The notes under the pieces: model-generated
What the model saw: the letters and a program-made list of their open reading frames with translations, nothing else
The model's database searches: none
What the model was told of the DNA's origin: nothing
Part shown: positions 54,183 to 61,431 of the stretch, in pieces
How the letters are laid out: the number at the start of each line of letters is the position of its first letter
Position numbering within the stretch: position 1 is the first letter of the stretch
Program-made: the position numbers and the translations under genes
Assembly: GCF_051132615.1 (NCBI RefSeq)
Contig: NZ_CP152375.1
Coordinates: 2,790,001 to 2,854,000 of the forward strand
Length of the DNA: 64,000 nt
Source of the DNA: G051132615 sp051132615
Lineage (GTDB): Bacteria; Pseudomonadota; Gammaproteobacteria; Burkholderiales; Neisseriaceae
Reading direction: 5' to 3'

Positions 54183-55488
54183 GTTGAGTTGTTGCCCATT
54201 GGTGTAAAAGGTTTATGTGTTCGTCTCGAAAAAATATTACAGGCCTTTTTGTTTTCACAAGATTAATGGCTTCATCGATTGTATTGGCATCGCCATTGTA
54301 GTAAAGCCAAGCAGTTACAACTAAAGCACTACGTGACAGCCCAAGTGCACAATGAATCAAAACACTCGAATGTTGTTTGACTACCTGATCGAATAAAAAT
54401 ACACTTTGCGTCAATTCTTCCACTGTTGGGACAATAAGGTCAAGGCGAGGGCAGCTATAATAGGCAATGTTTTTTTGATAAGGACGGTGAAACCATTTGG
54501 CGGTTAGGTCAAAAGCAGCCTTAACCTTAGGCATATTTTTGTTGGGGTATTGCCCTAAAAAAACACCCGGGATAATTTCGTTATAGTGTTGTGTTTTGCG
54601 GTTAAACCAGCTAACAACACACCAAGCACCAATAAGAAAAGGGGCCAAAACTATTTTGGCAGATAAACTGATATTGCCTTGAGTATTTTTTTGAAAAATA
54701 CTGGTACCTAAACCACTGTAAGCCAAAGTCAGCAAGATAAAGTCAAAAGCAATCCACAATAGTAAACTTGAAAATAACCAACTTTTTAACCACCAGGCCA
54801 ATAGTATGGAAGCAATGGCACAAAATAAATAGCGAAGTTGTAATTGAGCGGCTTTTTTGTCTTGAATTTTTTGCCAATGCCATTGAGTTTGGATGGGTAA
54901 AATATAACTGATTAAAACACCTACAATAAAACCACTGAAAACATCAATAAAGTGATGTTGCCATGTTGTTAAAACAGATACTGCAATAAAAATACACCAA
55001 ATATGTAACAGTCCAAGCCACTTACCTGTTAAATGAGCACGAAAACGCAACCAAATGAGCCATAATAAGATTATATGTAATGATGGCGCTTGATTATAGG
55101 GTAGATCAAACAAACTCAATTGATCAAAAAACCAGCCAAATAGGCCGCTTATTTCTGGTCGCCCAAAGCTAAATTTTAATGGGAAAATTAAAAAGCCCAA
55201 ACAGGCAATAACAGAGGCTGCAATCAGTCTGAATGCATGAATGGTTTGCTCTTTTTTTGAGATACAAACAAATAAAGACAGGCCATAAAGTAAATCTTCT
55301 GTCCAATATGGAATAATTGTCCATGCCCAAAAAGGGATTATATGTTCCCAATTGAAAGCAAAAGAGCCTACATTTACTCGGGTGGCCGTATATTGATTGA
55401 CTGGGATGTAGGTAAGAAAAAAAAGAGGGGCGAGTAATAAGAGCCAATAGCCCCCTCTAATCCATAACTGTTTTTGCGTTTGGAGCAT
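54169..55488 (-). CDS. ynbD: YnbD-like PAP2 / dual-specificity phosphatase fusion
   Basis: A 439-residue protein. The N-terminal membrane part (about 1-280) carries PAP2-type motifs (LPYNQAPSLHIILLW and TTWQHHFIDVFSGFIVG); the C-terminal part is a tyrosine/dual-specificity phosphatase with HCALGLSRSALVVTAWLYY (Cys-x5-Arg loop). The frame opens at 55533, but ATG 55488 overlaps the upstream stop as TAATG. E. coli YnbD has the same domain order. It probably removes phosphate from a phospholipid or lipid head group. Confidence 0.88.
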   Translation of the reverse strand: MLQTQKQLWIRGGYWLLLLAPLFFLTYIPVNQYTATRVNVGSFAFNWEHIIPFWAWTIIPYWTEDLLYGLSLFVCISKKEQTIHAFRLIAASVIACLGFLIFPLKFSFGRPEISGLFGWFFDQLSLFDLPYNQAPSLHIILLWLIWLRFRAHLTGKWLGLLHIWCIFIAVSVLTTWQHHFIDVFSGFIVGVLISYILPIQTQWHWQKIQDKKAAQLQLRYLFCAIASILLAWWLKSWLFSSLLLWIAFDFILLTLAYSGLGTSIFQKNTQGNISLSAKIVLAPFLIGAWCVVSWFNRKTQHYNEIIPGVFLGQYPNKNMPKVKAAFDLTAKWFHRPYQKNIAYYSCPRLDLIVPTVEELTQSVFLFDQVVKQHSSVLIHCALGLSRSALVVTAWLYYNGDANTIDEAINLVKTKRPVIFFRDEHINLLHQWATTQHAPQ

Positions 55489-57260
55489 TATTTTACAACT
55501 CGTTTTGCAATGCTTACTGAAAAAATACCCCATTGATCAATAAGTTGAGTTTGTTTCTCAAAACCCGCTTGAGCAACTAAATAGTCCATTTCAGCTTGAG
55601 AGCGAACACGCATTACCCATGCTTCTCCTTGTCTGTGACTTGTCAGTCCACGGGCAATTAATTCTTGTTGTGGGTGCCAAGGCTGATTTGTATAAATCAA
55701 ATAACCATCAGCTTCTACTGCCCGAGCCAATCCTTTTAACGAAGCATTTAAAAGGGCATTATCTGCAAATAACTCATAAAGACCAGAAACAATAGCCAAA
55801 TTAGGTTTAGGTGTTATTGCAGCAAGGTCTTCTTCATCAAAAGCATTGCCATGAACAAATGATGCTCGTTCTGTTAATTCGCGCATAGCAATCATTTCTT
55901 GGCCTAATCTAATATTCAATTCACTGTAATCTCGAAATAACACAGATTGCACGCGTGGATCATGTTGTACTGCATCCAACACATAGCGGCCATGGCCTGC
56001 TGCAATATCGACAATATGTACTGCTTTATTTTCTTGCGATAATAGCTCAATTGCTTGCTTGATGTATTGTTCCAGATGTTCTTTACGTTGACGTATACCT
56101 GTCCAACCAGGGGAGTTTAAGTATTGTGTGTCAATAAAAGTGCCTAATTTATTTTTACCTTGAGGATTGTTTTGGTATACATAATCTAATGTGCTACCAG
56201 AGTCAAATCCTGTATCTAAACCAATTTGAACGCCTTTTGACAGTTTGCCAACATATTTTAGTCCTACACCAAACATTCGATAATATATTGCCTTGGGTGA
56301 AAACTTAGGTAATTGTGCCAGTAATACTCTATAGGTATCTGCACTTGGGCTCCAACGATCTTCATGTTGGTAATCAAAATCGATTCTTTCTTGCGCGTAT
56401 AGTGCTTGAATAAAGGCATTGATTTTTTCAAAGGCTATTGTGCGGTCTTTTTCACCTAAAGTATCATGGTAAAAATCAGAAAGAATATGTTGTTCTTTGA
56501 TTGTACTGCGTAAATGTTCGTAAAATTGAAATTGCGGGCGATGATGAACAACATAATCTTCTCCCGAAATCAATAGCTGGGTTGGTAGGGTAATGGCTGC
56601 TGAATCTGCCACGATACGTTTTGAGGTATCATATAAATCCAACAAAACATTACTGGCAATGGCACGGCTGATTAATTGATCATTGTCATATGAACGGGCT
56701 CGTTCTGGGTCATGTGTTAAAAATTTGGCTTTCACGTAAGAGTTAATATAAAAACCCCCTTTTAATTTTTGCCATAATCGAATACCCAGTTTGGCAAAAG
56801 GCACATAAAGTTTTACTTTAAAGGCAGGGGAAGCCAAAATCATGCCTCTGATTTTGGGTGCATAATCATGAATCCATGTCGCAACCAAAACAGCACCAAC
56901 ACTTTGCCCTAATACAATGATGTTTTTATAAGGAATATGATATTGCTCTGCAATAAAACGGACAAATTCATCTATATCTTGTACCGAACGACCGATACTT
57001 GGGCTGTAGCCTCTTTGCCCTGGTGATAATCCATGACCTCTGGCATCCCATGCAAACATGTGGGTGTCGGTTAAATTTAACTCATCAACAATATGCTGTA
57101 ATCTGCCAGAATGTTCATGGCCACGATGAAATAAGATTATTGCTTTTTGTTCATTTTCTTCTTCGTTTAAAGAAGACCAGTGACGATAGAAAAGTTCAAT
57201 ACCGTCAGATGTAATAAAAGTATGGTCTTGTGCCTTTCTTAATTGTATCTGATCTGTCAT
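55488..57260 (-). CDS. ynbC: YnbC-like alpha/beta hydrolase fused to a SAM-dependent methyltransferase
   Basis: A 590-residue fusion. The hydrolase half (about 1-310) has HRGHEHSGRLQHIVDEL, WDARGHGLSPGQRGYSPS, the nucleophile elbow GQSVGAVLVA and a late histidine near SDFYHDTLGEKDRT. The methyltransferase half (about 330-590) has VHIVDIAAGHGRYVLDAV for SAM binding. The combination is known from E. coli YnbC. With the YnbA- and YnbD-like neighbours it should act on a phospholipid-related product; the reaction has not been established. Confidence 0.9.
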   Translation of the reverse strand: MTDQIQLRKAQDHTFITSDGIELFYRHWSSLNEEENEQKAIILFHRGHEHSGRLQHIVDELNLTDTHMFAWDARGHGLSPGQRGYSPSIGRSVQDIDEFVRFIAEQYHIPYKNIIVLGQSVGAVLVATWIHDYAPKIRGMILASPAFKVKLYVPFAKLGIRLWQKLKGGFYINSYVKAKFLTHDPERARSYDNDQLISRAIASNVLLDLYDTSKRIVADSAAITLPTQLLISGEDYVVHHRPQFQFYEHLRSTIKEQHILSDFYHDTLGEKDRTIAFEKINAFIQALYAQERIDFDYQHEDRWSPSADTYRVLLAQLPKFSPKAIYYRMFGVGLKYVGKLSKGVQIGLDTGFDSGSTLDYVYQNNPQGKNKLGTFIDTQYLNSPGWTGIRQRKEHLEQYIKQAIELLSQENKAVHIVDIAAGHGRYVLDAVQHDPRVQSVLFRDYSELNIRLGQEMIAMRELTERASFVHGNAFDEEDLAAITPKPNLAIVSGLYELFADNALLNASLKGLARAVEADGYLIYTNQPWHPQQELIARGLTSHRQGEAWVMRVRSQAEMDYLVAQAGFEKQTQLIDQWGIFSVSIAKRVVK

Positions 57261-57353
57261 GCAGCATCCTTTGCCAAATTGTGTATTGATTATGATGATA
57301 AATAAGTTGTCATTCTAAATGAATAATGACATTAAATTAAGTTTTTTATAAAT

Positions 57354-57959
57354 TTATTGTGTTGATATTTGTTTTAAGCCTTTTTGACAACGATTAAAGC
57401 AAGTATATAAACATAATAATGCAATACAAATAAAAATAACGGTTAAAAATTGTACAGATGCTGGCCATACTGCCAGTAACAGGCCATAGGTGCCAAGAAT
57501 GAGTGCTCTGTCGCTTTTTCCCAAAGGGCCGTCATAGCGTCTTGAGGCTCCAATGGTTTGTACCAATACACCACAAAACTCTGTTAAAAACATCAGAAAT
57601 AAAGCAATTAAAATAAACACAATAGATGCTTGAGACAAAAAGAGAAAAGGCAGATATAAAAAAAGGTCAGACAGTACATCGCCTAATTCATTTAACAATG
57701 CCCCTAAATTTGATTGCTGATAAAATTCCCGAGCAAGCATGCCATCAATTGCATTTAAGGCCATACGAAAAAACAAATAAATTGGTAAAATAATAAATAA
57801 GTGTGGGTAAGGAAAAATGATCAATAAAACGCCTATACCAATCGAACCAATTAAGGCTGCAAGAGTGACTTGATTGGCCGTAATGCCTTTACTGTATAAT
57901 TTTTTGACAATGGGGCGCAGTAGGTCTTGAAATTTAGGTTTGATATCGTATAGTGTCAT
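57354..57959 (-). CDS. ynbA: YnbA-like CDP-alcohol phosphatidyltransferase
   Basis: A 201-residue membrane enzyme with the CDP-alcohol phosphotransferase motif visible as NAIDGMLAREFYQQSNLGALLNELGDVLSDL (D-G-x2-A-R-x8-G-x3-D pattern with one variant position: DGMLAR...G...NELGD). GITANQVTLAALIGSIGIGV is the N-terminal helix. It transfers a phosphatidyl group from CDP-diacylglycerol to an alcohol. ATG 57959 gives the best N-terminus; the frame starts at 58001. It leads the ynbA-C-D-like cluster; ynbB is missing. Confidence 0.85.
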   Translation of the reverse strand: MTLYDIKPKFQDLLRPIVKKLYSKGITANQVTLAALIGSIGIGVLLIIFPYPHLFIILPIYLFFRMALNAIDGMLAREFYQQSNLGALLNELGDVLSDLFLYLPFLFLSQASIVFILIALFLMFLTEFCGVLVQTIGASRRYDGPLGKSDRALILGTYGLLLAVWPASVQFLTVIFICIALLCLYTCFNRCQKGLKQISTQ

Positions 57960-58121
57960 AATTAAATAGGGGTTATTGATTAAAGAGCATGATTCGTGCA
58001 AGTTTAATCACCATAATGGCTCAAAATAGGTGTATATTTTACCTGAATATGGTTTGGAAAACGCCATTATTTAGCATTGCTTAAGTAATGAGCCTTTTTA
58101 TCAATTATAAAGGGGAAAGTT

Positions 58122-58871
58122 ATGAATGTTTTTATTACCGGTGTTTCTGCAGGGTTTGGTGCTGCAATTGCAAGACGTTTTGTCAAAGAGGGACATACCG
58201 TTATTGGTGCAGCAAGAAGGATAAAACGTTTAAACGAGCTACAAACAGAACTTGGCGCACAGTTTTTACCATTAGAGCTTGATGTGTGTGATCGTAGTGC
58301 CTTGTTAGATTATTTAACTCAATTATCTGGCCCTTTTAAAGACATTGATCTGTTGGTGAATAATGCTGGTTTGGCTTTAGGATTAGAGCCTGCATATCAG
58401 GCAAATTTTGATGACTGGAACACGATGATTCAAACCAATGTAATGGCCTTGGCTTCTGTGACTCATGCTATTTTACCTCAAATGGTGGCACGTAAAAAAG
58501 GGCATGTGATTAATATGGGGTCTATTGCTGGTACGTACCCGTATCCTGGGGGAAATGTTTACGGTGCGACAAAAGCATTTGTGAAACAATTTAGTTTAAA
58601 TTTACGTGCTGATTTAGCTGGAACATGTATACGTGTAACTGACATTGAACCGGGTTTGTGTGGGACAACTGAGTTTTCTCAGGTTCGTTTTAAAGGTGAT
58701 GAACAAAAGGCAGCAGAGCTTTATCAAAATGTTCAACCATTAACCGCAGACGATATTGCTGAAACAGTTTTTTGGGCAGCCACTTTACCTGCTCATGTGA
58801 ATATTAATCGTATTGAGTTAATGCCAACCGCACAGTCTTCAGGCCCATTATCTGTGTATAAGGAAAAATAA
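58122..58871 (+). CDS. ydfG: YdfG-like short-chain dehydrogenase (3-hydroxy acid / L-allo-threonine)
   Basis: A 249-residue SDR. The NADP loop is TGVSAGFGAAIARRF, with AARR for NADP preference; LVNNAGLALGLEPA is the conserved NNAG segment and the catalytic pair is Tyr147/Lys151 in GGNVYGATKAF. VTDIEPGLCGTTEFS and VRFKGDEQKA match YdfG, which oxidises L-allo-threonine and 3-hydroxy acids. AAAGTT before the ATG is a modest ribosome-binding site. Confidence 0.92.
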   Translation: MNVFITGVSAGFGAAIARRFVKEGHTVIGAARRIKRLNELQTELGAQFLPLELDVCDRSALLDYLTQLSGPFKDIDLLVNNAGLALGLEPAYQANFDDWNTMIQTNVMALASVTHAILPQMVARKKGHVINMGSIAGTYPYPGGNVYGATKAFVKQFSLNLRADLAGTCIRVTDIEPGLCGTTEFSQVRFKGDEQKAAELYQNVQPLTADDIAETVFWAATLPAHVNINRIELMPTAQSSGPLSVYKEK

Positions 58872-58959
58872 CTATTTTTAAGTTTTTTAAATAATCAGCG
58901 AGTACTGTTTTGTCTCGCTCTAATGATCTGAACTTAAAATTTTTAAGTAGAATATATAA

Positions 58960-59100
58960 GTAACAGGAAATCAAGATTAAGTTAGGTGAAAACCTTCCAC
59001 AGCCCTCGCTGTTGTAATGCTGACAAACCTAATAAACCACTGGGTATTTCTGGGAAGGATTAGGTAAAGCTAAAGCTAAGTCAGAATACCTATCCGTTAC
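58960..59100 (+). ncRNA. Cobalamin riboswitch (plus strand)
   Basis: GTAAC...GGA at the 5' end pairs with TCC...GTTAC at 59093-59100 as P1. Between them lie GTTAGGTGAAAACC, TTCCACAGCCCTCGCTGTTG, TAATGCTGAC, ACCACTGGG, GGGAAGGATTAGG and AAAGCTAAGTCAGAATACC, the ordered cobalamin boxes, in a somewhat diverged form. No intact gene lies downstream on the same strand; only a GntR remnant follows the terminator at 59166. Confidence 0.88.
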
Positions 59101-59134
59101 GTTAGAAAACTTCTTCGGTTAGAAGAAAGGTCTT

Positions 59135-59157
59135 TGTGTGTTGAAATTCAACACACA
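59135..59157. repeat. Perfect eleven-base palindrome in the riboswitch tail
   Basis: TGTGTGTTGAA and TTCAACACACA are exact inverted copies around a single A. It could be an alternative (antiterminator or sequestering) hairpin of the riboswitch expression platform. Confidence 0.6.
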
Positions 59158-59165
59158 TTAGGTTC

Positions 59166-59210
59166 AAATAAACCCTACCTATTTGTTTAGAAAATAGGTA
59201 GGGTTTATTT
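59166..59210 (+). terminator. Long-stem terminator-like hairpin after the riboswitch
   Basis: AAATAAACCCTACCTATTT pairs with AAATAGGTAGGGTTTATTT around six bases, a stem of about 18-19 pairs. The T-run after it is interrupted. It probably ends the riboswitch transcript. Confidence 0.75.
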
Positions 59211-59268
59211 GTTATTTATCATTGACCGATCTTTCTGATTTTAATCCTTTATTTTAATCAGAAAATAT

Positions 59269-59499
59269 ATGAAATCTGTTGATACTGTGAATACAGCGCT
59301 TAGGCTAAGTGTGAAAAGAGCAATAATCATTAAAATGGAAACAAAGCAATGGGATATGAGTCAGCCTATTCCATCACCCAATGAATTAGTAAATTGATTG
59401 AGTGTAAAAAGGTCTATTATTGATCATGTTTTAAAAGAACTGATTTTAAAAGGAATATTGGGTAAAAAGAAAGGGTACAGCATTTTTATTTTACAATAA
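59269..59499 (+). pseudogene. GntR-type DNA-binding domain with in-frame stop
   Basis: From ATG 59269: VDTVNTALRLSVKRAIIIKM, ETKQWDMSQPIPSPNELVN, an in-frame TGA, then LSVKRSIIDHVLKELILKGI, LGKKKGYSIFILQ and TAA. The spacing WxxxxxIPSxNELxxxxxVxRxxxxxxLxxLxxxGxLxxxxGxG is the GntR winged helix. The nonsense codon sits in the loop before the recognition helix, and no effector domain follows. This is a decayed regulator just behind the B12 riboswitch. Confidence 0.7.
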
Positions 59500-59509
59500 A
59501 ATGTTTGTG

Positions 59510-59734
59510 TTAATGACCTTTGTTTTTAGGTTTTGATGGTTTTTTATGCTGGATTTTTAGATAAAAGACAGGCATATTGAGATTAAAAGGCCTAGGGAGG
59601 TTGGACAGGAGAACAAAACCTTTTAATTCAATATGCCAAAATAAACATACAATAATTATTTTTTTATTTATATTAGGTAACTGAGGGAAATTTAGATAAT
59701 GATGTAGACAGCTGCAAGGGCATGGAACATACAT
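59510..59734 (-). CDS. Doubtful 74-codon ORF behind the minus-strand riboswitch
   Basis: It is the only ORF behind the minus-strand cobalamin riboswitch, starting 45 bases after it with AGG near the ATG. The product starts MYVPCPCSCLHHYLNF and ends basic (HKKPSKPKNKGH), with no recognised family. A large inverted repeat at 59571-59637 lies inside it. It may be a chance frame. Confidence 0.2.
   Translation of the reverse strand: MYVPCPCSCLHHYLNFPQLPNINKKIIIVCLFWHIELKGFVLLSNLPRPFNLNMPVFYLKIQHKKPSKPKNKGH
59571..59637 (-). repeat. Near-perfect 19-20-base inverted repeat (long hairpin)
   Basis: GGCATATTGAGATTAAAAGG (59571-59590) is the inverted copy, apart from one extra base, of CCTTTTAATTCAATATGCC (59619-59637). 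The 28-base loop is purine-rich and contains GGGAGG and GGAGAA. It is too long for an ordinary terminator and might be an RNA structure or a mobile-element relic. Confidence 0.7.
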
Positions 59735-59778
59735 TTGCCTAGATCGCTTCCCCGCGATACTTCATACAAATTTATATA

Positions 59779-59925
59779 TAAGGCCGGTCTCCGGACTTAA
59801 CTCTACAAACTATGCCTTCCCATTAAGAAACAGTGGCGTGATATAGCAGTATTGAAATGAGTTTTACCGTTGCGGGGGCAGTACTGGTTTTGCACCAGTT
59901 TCCCGTTTCATTTTAAATAGCACTT
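59779..59925 (-). ncRNA. Cobalamin riboswitch (minus strand)
   Basis: Read on the minus strand, it shows GAAACGGGAAACTGGTGCAA, CCAGTACTGCCCCCGCAACG, GTAA, CGCCACTGTTTCTTAATGGG, AAGGCATAG and AAGTCCGGAGACCGGCC, a canonical cobalamin aptamer with a perfect B12 box. ATCGC...GCGAT hairpin bases follow at about 59744-59760. No recognised B12-related gene lies downstream. Confidence 0.96.
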
Positions 59926-60013
59926 GTGCTGTTTAAAACACCTTACATTACTATAGTATAAATGTTCCTTAAGAAAGTCAAATTGATTTATGTCAAAAAG
60001 ATGTTTTGGTTCG

Positions 60014-60508
60014 TTAAGAAAGATAATGGTTAATCCAATAGAATAATTTTCCTGTAAAAAATATACCGACGCCAAAGAAAAAATGTGAGATAAGGGTATT
60101 GATAATACTCTTAATTGGACGAGTGGTTTTACATGCAAATAGACCTAAGCCAAAAGCTGGTTGCATAAGGAGAAAAGGAAATAAAGATGTTATTGCTGCC
60201 AATATCATTGCAGATATAAAGTCTGGTTTATCTAACCAGCTATTTTGAACAAAAATCAATATTGATACCCATATCACACCTATTAAATAATGTGCTAACC
60301 AACCTACAGTCTTTTCTTGACGTTTTTTTGGGCTTGCCCAAATATTGGGGTGAAAAAATTTTCTGTCGTGCCAAGATAATATCCATCTTCCCACTATAGA
60401 ATAATCTAAAGATTTTATGCCCAAAAGAATATTTCTTACATGCCCAAGCATATCCATAATGGCAGTTGCGCCAACACCTAGAATAATGATTTTTATTAAA
60501 ATTTGCAT
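60014..60508 (-). CDS. DUF2938 membrane protein
   Basis: A 164-residue protein with about four membrane helices. VGATAIMDMLGHVRNILLGI, GRWILSWHDRKFFHPNIWAS, GWLAHYLIGVIWVSILI and MQPAFGLGLFACKT match the DUF2938 family of unknown function. It is divergent from the MerR-type regulator with about 70 bases between them, a pattern that suggests control by it. Confidence 0.8.
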   Translation of the reverse strand: MQILIKIIILGVGATAIMDMLGHVRNILLGIKSLDYSIVGRWILSWHDRKFFHPNIWASPKKRQEKTVGWLAHYLIGVIWVSILIFVQNSWLDKPDFISAMILAAITSLFPFLLMQPAFGLGLFACKTTRPIKSIINTLISHFFFGVGIFFTGKLFYWINHYLS

Positions 60509-60578
60509 ATATGGTTGCCAAATTTGTTGTAGAAAGGCATAGTATACAAATTCAAGTTAACTTTAAGTCAATCCAAGA

Positions 60579-60971
60579 ATGATGCAAAAAGAAATAGATA
60601 TTGGTGTTTTATCAAAACAAACTAATCTACCTACATCAACTATAAGATTTTATGAAGATAAAGGGCTTATCCATTCAATTAGAAGAAAAGGGTTGAGAAG
60701 ACAGTATCCTCATGATGTTATAGAGACTTTATCTTTAATTACGATAGGGAAAAAATCAGGATTATCATTAGATGAAATAAAAGAGCTGTTTTTGTGTCAC
60801 AGTAAAATATCCGTTAATAGAGGTTTATTGAGAAAAAAAATTGAAGAGCTCATGGTAAACCTTGAACATTTACAAACTGCTTTAAGCACTTTAAAACATA
60901 TAGAGCAGTGCCCACATGAACATCATTTATCTTGTCAAGAGTTCAGAAAATTACTGAATATCGATTGGTAA
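60579..60971 (+). CDS. MerR-family regulator
   Basis: A 130-residue regulator. DIGVLSKQTNLPTSTIRFYE, DKGLIHSIRRKGLRRQYPHD and ITIGKKSGLSLDEIKELF form the MerR winged helix; a dimerising helix spans about 80-115. Cys and His in ECPHEHHLSCQEFR near the C-terminus could bind a metal or oxidant. It is probably the regulator of the divergent DUF2938 gene. The tandem ATG at 60579/60582 leaves the exact start open. Confidence 0.85.
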   Translation: MMQKEIDIGVLSKQTNLPTSTIRFYEDKGLIHSIRRKGLRRQYPHDVIETLSLITIGKKSGLSLDEIKELFLCHSKISVNRGLLRKKIEELMVNLEHLQTALSTLKHIEQCPHEHHLSCQEFRKLLNIDW

Positions 60972-61425
60972 TCTATATGATTTGTGATCACCCTTTTATT
61001 AAAATTTATATCAAAAATAAATATAAGTACGGTATTAGATTCTTGTAATAACGATATTATCCTTATCGTGATCTTAATAAATCCCTTCGTTTTTTGTTTC
61101 TATTTTTTGAAGGTCAATTTTTTTTCTTTATTTCTCAGTTGTTATATTTCTTTTTTAAATCCTTTTGTTTTTTTATTTGATTGATTTTATTATTTTTTGA
61201 TTAATTTTTTATGGTTTTTTGATAGATTTATTAAATTATTAAATGAAGAAGATTATTTTATTTGATTGGTATGTATTCGCTTTTTGATTATAAAATATTA
61301 AAAAAATTATCTATTTTTATCTTTTTTAATAAATAAAAAATTTAAAATTTAGTTTTTTAATAGATAAAAATCAGACAAATAGTGATATATATTTTTATAA
61401 CAAATTTAAATCGGAATCAAAGGGG
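60972..61425. other. AT-rich gene-free leader before the second autotransporter
   Basis: About 450 very AT-rich bases. One 66-codon hydrophobic frame at 60984-61184 lacks a good ribosome-binding site and looks like chance. The region resembles the leader of the first autotransporter. Confidence 0.45.
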
Positions 61426-61431
61426 ATGTGT

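Noticed and set aside
58897..58919. AGCGAG/CTCGCT hairpin after ydfG as a terminator
   Set aside because: The stem has six pairs, the loop is long and no T run follows, so support is too weak to list it as a feature.
60984..61184. 66-codon hydrophobic ORF before the second autotransporter
   Set aside because: AT-rich DNA readily encodes Phe/Ile/Leu runs; there is no clear ribosome-binding site and no recognisable family.
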